Positions 54,083-62,675 of a stretch of 64,000 nt of DNA are shown here, in pieces (positions within the stretch are counted from its first letter, which is position 1; every line of letters begins with the position of its first letter). Position numbers and translations under genes: made by a program. The stretch is from assembly GCF_014646155.1 (NCBI RefSeq), contig NZ_BMMX01000001.1, positions 917,720-981,719 on the forward strand. Reading direction: 5' to 3'. The notes beneath the pieces were generated by a model, which had not been told where the DNA came from, ran no database searches, and saw nothing but the letters and a program-made list of their open reading frames with translations. This stretch comes from Mangrovihabitans endophyticus. GTDB lineage: Bacteria > Actinomycetota > Actinomycetes > Mycobacteriales > Micromonosporaceae.

Positions 54083-54670
54083 TCATCCTGCCGTGCGTAG
54101 GCCGCGCAGCACCAGGGCGCAGACGTCGGCGAGCGCGTCGTCACGGTCGGGGCCGCCCCACTCGGCCACATGCGCGGGGTGGTGAAAGGCCGCGGTCGCC
54201 TCGAACACCGTACGGGCGAGGGCTGCCGGGTCGTCGCCGGCGAAGTCGCCGGAGGCGAGCCCGGCCGCGATGATCCCGGCCAACTGATGCAGCAGGGCCG
54301 TGACGTGCTCGGCGGTCGCCGCGCTGTTCTCCTGCGCCAGGACGCGGTACGTCGCGAACAGTTCCGGGTCGGTGGTGGCCGCGTGGCGCTTCGCCGCGTA
54401 CAGCGCGATGAGCCAGGCGCGCAGCCGCCCGGGCGGCGGGCGGTCGGCGTCGGTCGCGAGCGCCGCCAGTTCCTCGTGCGCGCGCCCCAGCCACCGGCGG
54501 GTCACCGCCTCGCGCAGGGCCGACTTGGAGGGGAAGTGGCGGTACACGGCGGCGTGGCTGACGCCCAACGCCCGGGCCACATCCACCACGGTCGCCTTGC
54601 CGGGGCCGTACCGGCGCAGCACGTCCTCGGTGGCCAGCATGATCGTCTCGGCGGTCAGCGCGGCCCTCAC
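54083..54670 (-). CDS. TetR-family regulator
   Basis: 195 aa. N-terminal helix-turn-helix: EDVLRRYGPGKATVVDVARALGVSHAAVYRHFPSK, shown here as TVVDVARALGVSHAAVYRHF. The C-terminal helical ligand domain is TetR_C-like (LFATYRVLAQENSAATAEHV). Its ATG overlaps the end of the aldo-keto reductase gene by 4 bp, so the two form one unit. A 12-bp-arm palindrome upstream of the reductase is the probable operator. The ligand is unknown, perhaps an aldehyde or quinone handled by the reductase. Confidence 0.9.
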   Translation of the reverse strand: MRAALTAETIMLATEDVLRRYGPGKATVVDVARALGVSHAAVYRHFPSKSALREAVTRRWLGRAHEELAALATDADRPPPGRLRAWLIALYAAKRHAATTDPELFATYRVLAQENSAATAEHVTALLHQLAGIIAAGLASGDFAGDDPAALARTVFEATAAFHHPAHVAEWGGPDRDDALADVCALVLRGLRTAG

Positions 54671-55638
54671 CGCTCACTGTCCAGCATGGCCATCAGCGGC
54701 GCGGCGTACCGTTCGCCGGCCACGGCGCCGACCGGCACGGCCGCGTCGATGGCGGCCAGATCCGCGTCACTCAGGGCGAGCCCGGCCGCGGTCAGCGCGT
54801 CGGCGATCCGGCTGGGCCGGCTGGCGCCGACCAGCGCGACGATCTCCTCGCCCTGGGCCAGCACCCACGCGACGGCGAGGTGGGCGACCGTCACGCCGCG
54901 GGCGTCGGCGACCTCGCGCAGGCGCTCCACCAGGGCCAGGTTCGTCGCGAGGTTGTCGCCGTGCAGGCGCGGCAGGTGGCCCACCTCGCCACCGCCCGCG
55001 TACGCGCCGGTGAGCAGGCCGTGCGCGAGCACTCCGTACGCGGTGAGGCCGACGCCGAGCTCCCGGCAGGTGGCCAGGATCGACCTTTCGACGCCGCGGC
55101 TGAACAGGGAGTATTCGATCTGCAGGTCGGCGATCGGGTGCACGGCGTGGGCCCGGCGGAGGGTCTCGGCGCCGACCTCGGACAGGCCGATGTGGCGCAC
55201 CCAGCCGGCCTGGACCATCTCCGCCATCGCACCGACGGTGTCCTCGATCGGGACGTCCGGGTCGAGCCGGGCCGGCCGGTAGATGTCGATGTGGTCGGTG
55301 CCCAGGCGCTGCAACGAGTAGGCGAGGGCGCTCTTCATCGAGGACGGGCGGGTGTCGATGCCGACGAACCGGCCCGACGGGTCCCGCAGTCCGCCGAACT
55401 TGTCGCTGATCACGATGCGTTCCCGGTCGCCGGTGCGCAGGGCCGCGCGGATCAGCGATTCGTTGTGGCCGTTGCCGTAGAAGTCGGCGGTGTCGATCAG
55501 CGTGATGCCGGCGTCGATCGCCGCGCGGAGGGTGGCCACGCTCGTGGCGTCGTCCGGATCGCCGGCGGACATCGGGCCGCAGCCGAGCCCGATGGCCGGG
55601 GCGAGGGGGCCGTGGGTGCCGAGCCGTCTGGTCTGCAT
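54667..55638 (-). CDS. Aldo/keto reductase
   Basis: 323 aa from ATG at 55638. Motifs: MQTRRLGTHGPLAPAIGLGCG, Asp of LIDTADFYGNGHNE with catalytic Tyr, Lys in VISDKFGG, LQRLGTDHIDIYRPAR, IGLSEVG, and VALVGASRP near the NADPH site. It is similar to the AKR group with YajO-like or pyridoxal-reductase-like members. Substrate unknown. It is first of a two-gene unit with the TetR regulator, with the operator 19 bp upstream. Confidence 0.9.
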   Translation of the reverse strand: MQTRRLGTHGPLAPAIGLGCGPMSAGDPDDATSVATLRAAIDAGITLIDTADFYGNGHNESLIRAALRTGDRERIVISDKFGGLRDPSGRFVGIDTRPSSMKSALAYSLQRLGTDHIDIYRPARLDPDVPIEDTVGAMAEMVQAGWVRHIGLSEVGAETLRRAHAVHPIADLQIEYSLFSRGVERSILATCRELGVGLTAYGVLAHGLLTGAYAGGGEVGHLPRLHGDNLATNLALVERLREVADARGVTVAHLAVAWVLAQGEEIVALVGASRPSRIADALTAAGLALSDADLAAIDAAVPVGAVAGERYAAPLMAMLDSER

Positions 55639-55656
55639 GCGGCAACGGTAACCCCG

Positions 55657-55686
55657 CAGATTACAGATTTCAAGATCTGTAATCTG
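55657..55686. promoter_or_regulatory. TetR-type operator with 12-bp arms
   Basis: CAGATTACAGAT, spacer ttcaag, ATCTGTAATCTG: a perfect inverted repeat, 19 bp upstream of the aldo/keto reductase start. The size and position are as for TetR operators, with the regulator encoded in the same transcript. Confidence 0.8.
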
Positions 55687-55891
55687 TGAGGTCGAAGCGA
55701 GCATCGCTGCCTGTCCATCCCCGCGCTGGAGGCCGGCGTGTACGGCGCCCACCGCCTGTCGGCGGGCCGCGCTGCAGTCCCGCGCCGCGAGCTGTGCGCC
55801 TGGCCGGCCGCTGCGGACCCGGAACCGGCGACGACCCGGTAGAACGAGTCGAGGGGCGACGCCCGCCACCCCTCGACTCTCCGCAACAGGC

Positions 55892-57556
55892 TCAGTCGCC
55901 CGGCGGTTTCGGCAGTTTGTGCGCGGTGAACTGGGGCGCTTGCTTCTTCTGCCCGGCGGCCAGGGTGTCCGGCGTTCCGGTGCGGTCCGTGGTCACCAGG
56001 TAGACCTGGAAGTTCTCGTCCCGGGTGACGTAACCCCAGGTCTGACCGCCGGTCTTGGTGTACTCGACGATCTTGGGATCGGTGGCCACCGCGAAGTCGC
56101 GGGCCGCCGGGATCCAACTGTTCCACTGGCCGGTGTTCTGCCCGGTCTCGTTGACGAACCAGACCGTGCTGTCGGTTGCCCGCACCACGATCGAGGTGCG
56201 GCCGGACTGCGGGTCGAGCAGCACGTCGGGGTTGCCGGCCGCGGTGACGCCCGGGATCGAGGACCAGGCCGACTCCCAGGTCCCGTCGGCGTTCTGCGCC
56301 TTGGTGACCACGGTGCCGCCGGTGGTGCGCATGACGATCCGGTCGGCGTATCCGGGCCGGACCATCACCGCCGGGTCGCCGGCCAGGTCGGTGCCGCCGA
56401 GGTTGACGAAGTCACCCAGGAGGCCGTTGTTGTAGTCGGCGGCCACCACGGCGCCGGCACCGTTGCGCGCGAACACGCGCAGGCCGGTCGCGGTCAGCGC
56501 GACGGCGGGTTCCCCGGTCAGATCGGTGCCGCCGATGTAGCGCCACGCTCCGATCGGGGCGTTGGTGCCGTCCTGCGGCAGGTGCCACAGTTTCCCGCCG
56601 ACCACGGCGAAGGTGACCAGCCGCCCGTTCGGGAGCTTGCCGGTCACCGGCTGAGCGATGCCGGAGCCGCCCACGTCCTGCCAGTCGCCGAAGATGTTGT
56701 CGTCCGGGGCGTTCTGCACGGACGTCCACAGGTCACCGTCGTCCGCGTGATGCGCGGCCACCTGCACCTTGCCGTCGGCCTGCACGCCCATGTCCGGGTG
56801 GCCGGAGAACTGGTCCAGGCTGGACGTGGTCTCCCAGACGACCGAGTAGACCTCCGGGTTGACCTGGTAGCCGCGGCGCATCTGGCCGTTGCCGTTGACG
56901 TAGCCGTAGACCAGCGGCCCGATCGCCGCCGACGTGTTACCGGCCTGCACGGCGTACACCGGGCTGTTCGGCGTCACCGGCAGCGTCGCGCCGACCGCGG
57001 CCGCGGTGGCCGGCGGGAAGTAGAACTGGTCGTTCAGCGTCGACGCCGACGCCGAACACGGGTAGATGTTCACGGGGGTGTTGATGGTCGTCTCGCCGCG
57101 GTAGACGTTCAGGCACTTGCCGCTCTTGACGGAGACGATGCGGAAGGTGGTCTTGGTGGCCACCGGCGCGAAACGCCACAGGTTGTTGGTGGCGGTGTCC
57201 GAGCAGGTGTACTGGTTCACCGGAGTGTTGTTGTCGTCGGTGCCCTGATAGACGTTCAAGCACTTGCCGGAGAAGTGGGCGACGATCTGGAAGGTCCCGG
57301 TGCCCTTCGGCACGATCCGGAAGTCGTCGTTGGTGAACGACGGGTTGCAGGTGTACTGCACCAGCGGGACATTGTTGTCCGTCGTGCCGCCCTTGATGTT
57401 GAGGCACATGTCGCTGTGCGCCGCCTTGATGGTGATGCCCGCATCCGGCGTGATGGCCGCCTGGGCGGCCGGGGGCGCGACGCCCACGGCCGCGCCGGCG
57501 AGCGCGGCGGCGCCCACGGCGGCGCGGTGCCACCTGAACCAGCGGATATTTGGCAC
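55892..57556 (-). CDS. Secreted ricin-type lectin with beta-propeller-like domain
   Basis: 554 aa from GTG at 57556 (AGGAGGG upstream). Signal peptide: WHRAAVGAAALAGAAVGVAPPAAQA, cleaved after about residue 33. A RICIN beta-trefoil domain follows (three repeats: MCLNIKGGTTDNNVPLVQY, KCLNVYQGTDDNNTPVNQY, KCLNVYRGETTINTPVNIY). Residues about 200-540 contain repeated segments such as GGTDLTGEPAVALT and GGTDLAGDPAVMVR, resembling PLL-like or fucose-lectin propellers. It has no recognised enzyme residues. It probably binds polysaccharide outside the cell. Monocistronic. Confidence 0.82.
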   Translation of the reverse strand: MPNIRWFRWHRAAVGAAALAGAAVGVAPPAAQAAITPDAGITIKAAHSDMCLNIKGGTTDNNVPLVQYTCNPSFTNDDFRIVPKGTGTFQIVAHFSGKCLNVYQGTDDNNTPVNQYTCSDTATNNLWRFAPVATKTTFRIVSVKSGKCLNVYRGETTINTPVNIYPCSASASTLNDQFYFPPATAAAVGATLPVTPNSPVYAVQAGNTSAAIGPLVYGYVNGNGQMRRGYQVNPEVYSVVWETTSSLDQFSGHPDMGVQADGKVQVAAHHADDGDLWTSVQNAPDDNIFGDWQDVGGSGIAQPVTGKLPNGRLVTFAVVGGKLWHLPQDGTNAPIGAWRYIGGTDLTGEPAVALTATGLRVFARNGAGAVVAADYNNGLLGDFVNLGGTDLAGDPAVMVRPGYADRIVMRTTGGTVVTKAQNADGTWESAWSSIPGVTAAGNPDVLLDPQSGRTSIVVRATDSTVWFVNETGQNTGQWNSWIPAARDFAVATDPKIVEYTKTGGQTWGYVTRDENFQVYLVTTDRTGTPDTLAAGQKKQAPQFTAHKLPKPPGD

Positions 57557-58260
57557 GAACCCTCCTGCTTCAGTCACAATCGTGCTGGAACGACCGAGGG
57601 CGCGCGGACAGGGACGACCCGGCAGCCCGCGTGCGGGCCGCCGTGCAGACATGCGGAAGTGCCCCCGTGCAGCATTACTCACCCCCGTTGAGATCCGCGG
57701 CGCATCGACGCGCGTCGCACCGCGGATGCAGGGAAACGTACGACAGCACGGCGTCGGCGGACAAGGGGTCGGCGAGCGAACGGGCTGGGCGGTGCCCCCC
57801 GAGCGTTTGGCGCACGCGTCCGCAGACCGTGGCGTACCTGATCAAGGGGGCCTCGCGGCGGCCGACGGTCGGCGCGGCGTCGCGTGTCGGTCGCGTCACA
57901 GCCCGGCGCGGGCGGTACCCGCACGCAGCGCCCCGCGGCGGCTCATCCCGGAGGACCGGTCAGGCATCGGGTGGTCGCAGGCTTGGAGACGGGTCGTCAC
58001 ATCCCGCGCGGCGCCGCTGTGGCCGGCCAATGGCAGGGAGCGGCGTCCGTCGTCCATGAAACCTTTTTCAACCTGGCATCGAGCCCGTCGGTTGCGCGCC
58101 GTCGGCCAGCGGCGGCATCTGCCGGCCTCGCCATGTTGAAAGGTTCAATCATCGATCCTCCTCGCATCGTTCATTCGCCGACGAGTCGGCTGCCGGGGAC
58201 TTGGATGCGCCGCAGTTCGCGCGGCACCCGCATCGCGTGAGGAGGGAGTAAATGGATTGA

Positions 58261-58356
58261 ATGATCAATGACTCGGGGGCGATGGCGTCAACCAATGCAT
58301 TGTCGCGCACATTTAAGACATGCACACTAAGCCATATTAGCCGCGATCTCGGGTGA
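58261..58356 (+). CDS. Possible 31-aa small ORF
   Basis: ATG at 58261, after GAGGAGGGAG (58239-58248) and a two-codon mini-ORF (ATG GAT TGA at 58252-58260). The peptide has many Ser/Thr and one Cys (TFKTCTLSHISRDLG at its end). Third-position GC is only moderate, unlike real genes here, and the spacing to the site is long. It could be a leader peptide or precursor, or nothing. Confidence 0.2.
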   Translation: MINDSGAMASTNALSRTFKTCTLSHISRDLG

Positions 58357-58377
58357 AGGACGCCTGTCCACCACTCG

Positions 58378-58454
58378 CGTCGATCTTGGAGTTTCGGTGC
58401 CCGTATCGCCCTGAAATATTGGGATCTGGGTGCCCGGAAAGTCCAAGATCGACG
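58378..58454. repeat. Inverted repeat with 13-bp arms and 51-bp loop
   Basis: CGTCGATCTTGGA (58378-58390) and TCCAAGATCGACG (58442-58454) are exact complements. The flanking inner segments (GGTGCCCG) are repeated in direct orientation. Such TCCAAGATCGACG-like elements resemble dispersed intergenic repeats seen in Micromonosporaceae (from memory); only one copy was noticed here. Confidence 0.65.
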
Positions 58455-58665
58455 GGAGGTGAGCACCGCGCTGCCGGGCGGTCTCCGTGGATCGGAAATG
58501 GGCCGGTTGGTCGTCGGCACTTGGCGTGAGCCGGGGCGTCCGTTACGTTGTGAATAGTTGTCGGTACGCAGGGTTCTCGGCGCGGAGGACAAATCGCCTA
58601 TTCCCCGGTAGGGGATTGAGGGGGCCGCTTTGTCGCTCTGTCTTTCCCCTCGAATCGAGCCGTTC

Positions 58666-60078
58666 ATGACGGCCCTGCTCACCGAGAAAGCGCTGCTGAC
58701 CACGGTTGTCGACGCGCTCGGATCGCCGCTAGGAGTCGTTCTTCCGCAGCGCCTGGCGGACAACGTGGCCGCCTTCCGCGCCGTCTATTCTCGTCATCAC
58801 CTCACCGGTCAGATCTTCTATGCGCACAAGGCCAATCGCTCGAATGCCCTGGTGCGCGAACTCGCGGCCACCGATGCCGGCGTCGACGTGGCTTCGCTGG
58901 CCGAGCTGCAGCATGCGCTCGGCGCGGGCGTCGACCCCGGACGAATCGTGGCAACCGGGCCGAAGAACCGCGAATTCCTGTGGCTGGCCGCTCGCGCCGG
59001 AGTCATCGTCGGGGCCGACTCGACCGCGGAATTGGCCGAACTGGCCTCGCTGGTGGACGAGCATGGCCTGCCCCGCACCCGGGTGATGGTGCGCCTGTCC
59101 GGATTCGCCTCGGCCGGAGTGCATCTCGACAGCCGCCGCAGCCGATTCGGGGTATCCGCCACCGCGTTCGCCCGCGCGGTGAACCTGATCGAGGAGCACG
59201 CCGCGGCGCTTGACCTCGTCGGTGTCGCGTTCCATCTGGACACGATCGGAATGGCGGAGAAAGCGCTGGCGCTGGAGGGCTGCCTGACCGCGCTGGACGA
59301 ATGCCGCCGACGAGGGCTGCGGCCGTGGTCGGTCGACATCGGCGGCGGTTTCGGCGTGGACTATCTCGCCGACGCCGCCCAGTGGGACGCGTACACGTCC
59401 GCGCTCACCGCAGCGGTACTTGGCAAACGCACGCCGCTGACCTGGGACGGACACGGGTACGGCCTGCGTGCCGAGGGCGGCACCGTCCGCGGCTCGCTGA
59501 ACCTGTACCCCGCACACCGGCCGGTCTCCGGCGCGGCCTACCTCGATCGGTTACTCGGCATGGACGCCCCGGCACAACGTCGGCCGCTCGGCGCGCTCCT
59601 GCTGGACAACATGTGCGACCTGCACATCGAGCCGGGGCGGGCGCTGCTCGACCAGTGCGGCCTGGTGCTGGCCGCGGTCCTGGAGGTGCGCGACGAGGAC
59701 AACGGAGACACGGTGGTCCGGCTGGACTGCAATGCGCGGGACGTCAGCCTGGAAGAGCACGGCGTGCTCATGGACCCGGTGGTCGTGCACCGGGGCGCGC
59801 CGGGCGGGGCCGGACCGGTCGGCGTCTACCTGTTCGGCAACCTGTGCCTGGAAGCCGACCTGATCAGCCGCCGCAAGGTCTTCCTGCCGTCCCGGCCGCG
59901 CGCCGGAGACCTGCTGGCCTTCGTCAACACCGCCGGCTACTTCATGGACTTCAGCGCCACCCGGGCGCTGCGGCAGCCGATCGGTCGCAAGGTCGCGATG
60001 TTCCGCGACGATGGCGGCTGGCGGTGGTGCCTGGACGAGCAGTACTGGCCGATTCGGGTGCGGACGGAGGCATCATGA
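58666..60078 (+). CDS. Y4yA-like type III PLP decarboxylase-family protein
   Basis: 470 aa from ATG at 58666. It has the alanine-racemase/DAP-decarboxylase fold: PLP Lys55 in FYAHKANRSNALV, VASLAELQHAL, ATGPKNREFLWLA, FHLDTIGM, DIGGGFGVDYL, and CDLHIEPGRALL. The C-terminal barrel ends GDLLAFVNTAGYFMDFSATRA. Length and ATGPKNREFL are like the family named for Rhizobium Y4yA (recollection). It should decarboxylate or epimerise an amino acid. First of three overlapping PLP-enzyme genes; the next gene starts in its stop codon. Confidence 0.82.
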   Translation: MTALLTEKALLTTVVDALGSPLGVVLPQRLADNVAAFRAVYSRHHLTGQIFYAHKANRSNALVRELAATDAGVDVASLAELQHALGAGVDPGRIVATGPKNREFLWLAARAGVIVGADSTAELAELASLVDEHGLPRTRVMVRLSGFASAGVHLDSRRSRFGVSATAFARAVNLIEEHAAALDLVGVAFHLDTIGMAEKALALEGCLTALDECRRRGLRPWSVDIGGGFGVDYLADAAQWDAYTSALTAAVLGKRTPLTWDGHGYGLRAEGGTVRGSLNLYPAHRPVSGAAYLDRLLGMDAPAQRRPLGALLLDNMCDLHIEPGRALLDQCGLVLAAVLEVRDEDNGDTVVRLDCNARDVSLEEHGVLMDPVVVHRGAPGGAGPVGVYLFGNLCLEADLISRRKVFLPSRPRAGDLLAFVNTAGYFMDFSATRALRQPIGRKVAMFRDDGGWRWCLDEQYWPIRVRTEAS

Positions 60079-61394
60079 GAATCGATTCCCTCACCGAGGC
60101 CGTCGGCAACACGCCGTTGGTGCGCATCGATCCCGCGGTGCACGGTCTGCGCCACGTCGACCTGTTCGCCAAGATGGAGCTGCTGAACCCGTTCGGCTCG
60201 GTGAAGGACCGCGCCGCCTGGACCATGGCCCGGCCGCTGCTGGACGGTGCCGTGCAGCGTGGTGACACGGTGGTCGAGCTGTCCAGCGGCAACACCGCCA
60301 AGGCGCTTGCGGTCATCGCCGGAATGCACGGGCTGTCGTTCAAGTCGGTCACCAACCGGATGAGAATTCCGGAGATCAAAGACCTCCTTCTCCTGCTGGG
60401 CGCGGAGATCGATGAGCTGCCCGGCCAGTCCGAATGCCTCGACCCGACCGACGCCGAGGATCCGCTCACCCGCATGCACCAGCGGCTGTCCGCCTCCGGC
60501 GGCGGGTATGTGCACACCGACCAGTACTTCAACGGTCTCAACGTCGACGCGCATCTGCAGGGCACCGGGCCGGAGATCGTCAAGGACCTCGGCGGCCGAG
60601 CGCCGGACTACTTCGTCGCTTGTGTCGGCACCGCGGGGTCGTCGACCGGTGTGGCGACCGCGCTGCGCCGGCACAACCCGGACGTCCGGGTGCTGGGCCT
60701 GGTGGCGGACAAGTCCGACTTCATCCCGGGCATCCGCACCATCGACGAAGTGCACCACGTCGGCCTGTTCGACCCGGCGGTCTATGACGTCATCGAGACC
60801 ATCACCGCCGACGACGCCATCGACGGCCTGCTCACCCTGGTGCGCCGATGCGGCACACTCGCCGGACCCACCGGCGGCGGCGCCTATCAGGGAGCAGTAC
60901 GGCATCTGCGCGCCGTGGACGCGGAGCTGACCGAACGCCGAACGGCCGTGTTCATCGTCTGCGACCGCGTCGAGAGCTACCTGAGTTACCTGCGGGAGCG
61001 CCGTCCCGAGCTGTTCGGGCAGCCACCGCGGCGCAACTCCGTCCGCACCCTGACCGACGCCGATGTGGCCGAGGCGTCCACCATCGGTGTCGCCGGCGCG
61101 CAGCGATGGGTCACGCAGAGGCGGGGCATCGTGATCGACCTCCGTAGCCCCGTCGCCTATCGGGCCCTACACATCGACGGTTCGATCAACATCGTCGACG
61201 AGTTGTTCGCCGAGCTGCTGCACGGCGGCCTGCCGTTCGGCCGTCGCCAGCCGGTGCTGCTGGTGTGTCCGGTGGGGGAGAAATCCGCCCGTTACGCCGC
61301 CCTGCTGCGCCGGATGGGGCACCGGGACGTCTCCTCGCTCGACGGTGGCATCATCGCCTGGCGCGATGCCGGCGGCGAACTGGTCCGGGATTGA
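60075..61394 (+). CDS. Cysteine-synthase-like PLP enzyme fused to rhodanese domain
   Basis: 439 aa, ATG overlapping the previous stop. Residues 1-320 are of the cysteine synthase family (EAVGNTPLVRI; PLP Lys44 in NPFGSVKDRAAW; ELSSGNTAKALA; GTAGSSTGVATAL). The usual TSGNTG loop is SSGNTA, suggesting a changed nucleophile or substrate. A rhodanese domain follows from about 345 (IVIDLRSPVAYRALHIDGSINI; Cys398 in LLVCPVGEKSA). It may join an O-activated serine with sulfide carried by the rhodanese, or another amine as in SbnA-type enzymes. The fusion is unusual. Confidence 0.82.
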   Translation: MRIDSLTEAVGNTPLVRIDPAVHGLRHVDLFAKMELLNPFGSVKDRAAWTMARPLLDGAVQRGDTVVELSSGNTAKALAVIAGMHGLSFKSVTNRMRIPEIKDLLLLLGAEIDELPGQSECLDPTDAEDPLTRMHQRLSASGGGYVHTDQYFNGLNVDAHLQGTGPEIVKDLGGRAPDYFVACVGTAGSSTGVATALRRHNPDVRVLGLVADKSDFIPGIRTIDEVHHVGLFDPAVYDVIETITADDAIDGLLTLVRRCGTLAGPTGGGAYQGAVRHLRAVDAELTERRTAVFIVCDRVESYLSYLRERRPELFGQPPRRNSVRTLTDADVAEASTIGVAGAQRWVTQRRGIVIDLRSPVAYRALHIDGSINIVDELFAELLHGGLPFGRRQPVLLVCPVGEKSARYAALLRRMGHRDVSSLDGGIIAWRDAGGELVRD

Positions 61395-61395
61395 C

Positions 61396-62586
61396 ATGGC
61401 CGTTCCCAGCGATCTGATCGGCTGGCACAAGCGGTTGCGCGAGCAGTTCCCGATCATCACCGGGAACCCGGACGTCGCCTATCTGGACAGTGCCGCCACC
61501 TCGCAGAAGCCGCAGGCGGTGCTGGACGCGGTATTGGCCTATCTGAGCACCGGCAACGCCAACGCCGCCCGGGGCACCTATCCGTGGGCGAACCGCACGA
61601 CCGCCCGCATCGAGCATGCCCGCGAGCGGCTGTGCCGGTTTCTCGACGATCCGGAGCCGCGGCGGTCGGGCGTGCATTTCGTCAGTGGTGCCACTGAGGG
61701 CCTGCGCGCGATCGCCACCGATTGGCTCGCGCCGCAGCTTCGCGACGGCGATCAGATCATCGTTCCGTTCGCCGACCACGCCGCCAACATCGAGCCCTGG
61801 CTGGAGGTCGTCGGCTCGCTGCGCCGGCTCGGTGTCCGGGTGCAGGCGCGGCCGATGCCCTACGATGCCGCCTTCGACTATGAGATCGACCGCCTCGCGG
61901 ACATGCTCGACGAGCGGACGCGTCTCATCGTCGCGACACAGGTGCACCACGTCTACGGCAATGACATGAACGTGCACCGTTTGCGCGCGGTCGCCGGGCC
62001 GCACATCCCGATCTGTGTGGACGCGGCCCAAGCGGTGGGGCACGTGCCCGTGTCGCTCGCCGGCGCCGACGTGGACTTCCTGGTGTTCTCCGGGCACAAG
62101 ACGATGGCCCTGCCGGGGACCGGAGCGGTGTGGGCCGGCAACCGGCGCGGTCCCCGGTTCGCGCCGGCCGGCTGGCACGGATCGCCCAACACCGCGGGCA
62201 TCATCAGCATGACCGCCGCGCTGGACTGGCTCGACGCCGCCGGGACGGAGCGCATCGCGCGCTGGAACACCGCGCTCGCCGCCCGGCTCACCGAAGGGCT
62301 TCGGTGGCTGCCGAGCTTCGAGATCCTGGGCTGCCAGGGCAGCCTGGCTGCCGGCACGCCGGTGCAGCAGCGGGTAGGCATCGTCACCTTCCGTCATCGG
62401 TCGATCAGCTCGAACGATCTCGGATTCGTCTTGGCCGCCGAAGGGCTCATGGTCCGTGCGGACGGTCACTGTCAGGGCGATGCGGGGGAGAAGACCGCTT
62501 CGGTACGGGTGAGCCTGCACGTCTACAACTCGGTCGACGAGGTGGACCGACTCCTCGCGGTGCTGGCGGATATCGACCACACCTGA
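61396..62586 (+). CDS. Class V aminotransferase (SufS-like cysteine desulfurase)
   Basis: 396 aa, ATG 1 bp after the previous stop. Fold: YLDSAATSQKPQAVLDAVLAYL, GNANAARGTYPWANRTT, FVSGATEGLRAIA, THVHHVYGND-like segment, AQAVGHVPVSLAGADVDFLVFSGHK with PLP Lys235, and LPGTGAVW. The Cys-loop is DGHCQGD (Cys359) where SufS has RxGHHCAQP. It probably releases sulfur from cysteine, giving a persulfide for the neighbouring rhodanese domain. Other class V reactions such as kynureninase or C-S lyase are possible. Confidence 0.85.
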   Translation: MAVPSDLIGWHKRLREQFPIITGNPDVAYLDSAATSQKPQAVLDAVLAYLSTGNANAARGTYPWANRTTARIEHARERLCRFLDDPEPRRSGVHFVSGATEGLRAIATDWLAPQLRDGDQIIVPFADHAANIEPWLEVVGSLRRLGVRVQARPMPYDAAFDYEIDRLADMLDERTRLIVATQVHHVYGNDMNVHRLRAVAGPHIPICVDAAQAVGHVPVSLAGADVDFLVFSGHKTMALPGTGAVWAGNRRGPRFAPAGWHGSPNTAGIISMTAALDWLDAAGTERIARWNTALAARLTEGLRWLPSFEILGCQGSLAAGTPVQQRVGIVTFRHRSISSNDLGFVLAAEGLMVRADGHCQGDAGEKTASVRVSLHVYNSVDEVDRLLAVLADIDHT

Positions 62587-62632
62587 GGCACCCATGAACA
62601 CATCGTCATTTCGTGATTAGGCAATAGTTAAT

Positions 62633-62650
62633 GAAAACGATTACCGTTTC
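62633..62650. promoter_or_regulatory. Zur-like box
   Basis: GAAAACGATTACCGTTTC, an imperfect inverted repeat of the TGAAAA-CGATT type found in Zur or FUR-family sites. It lies 26 bp before the GTG of the metal-binding protein gene, where repression by zinc would act. An ATG at 62631 overlaps it and is therefore not taken as start. Confidence 0.6.
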
Positions 62651-62675
62651 GCCTCTCAGGAACGGAGTGGTTTTC

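Larger units (their letters stand above)
57557..58665. other. Gene-poor region, about 1.1 kb
   Basis: No convincing protein-coding gene. The part from 58040 onward is AT-richer than its surroundings. It contains a distant pair of near-complementary segments (58060-58072 and 58135-58145), a strong Shine-Dalgarno-like sequence (58239-58248) with a short ORF after it, and the inverted repeat at 58378-58454. It must also hold the promoters for the lectin gene and for the PLP operon. Confidence 0.6.

Noticed and set aside
58261..58356. RiPP precursor peptide
   Set aside because: The 31-aa ORF has Ser/Thr/Cys residues, but no lanthipeptide, lasso or thiopeptide maturase is in the window, and codon use is unlike real genes. 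It is kept only as a low-confidence small ORF.
58149..58763. 204-codon minus-strand frame upstream of the PLP operon
   Set aside because: Low-complexity, no motif, overlaps the inverted repeat and the start of a real gene.
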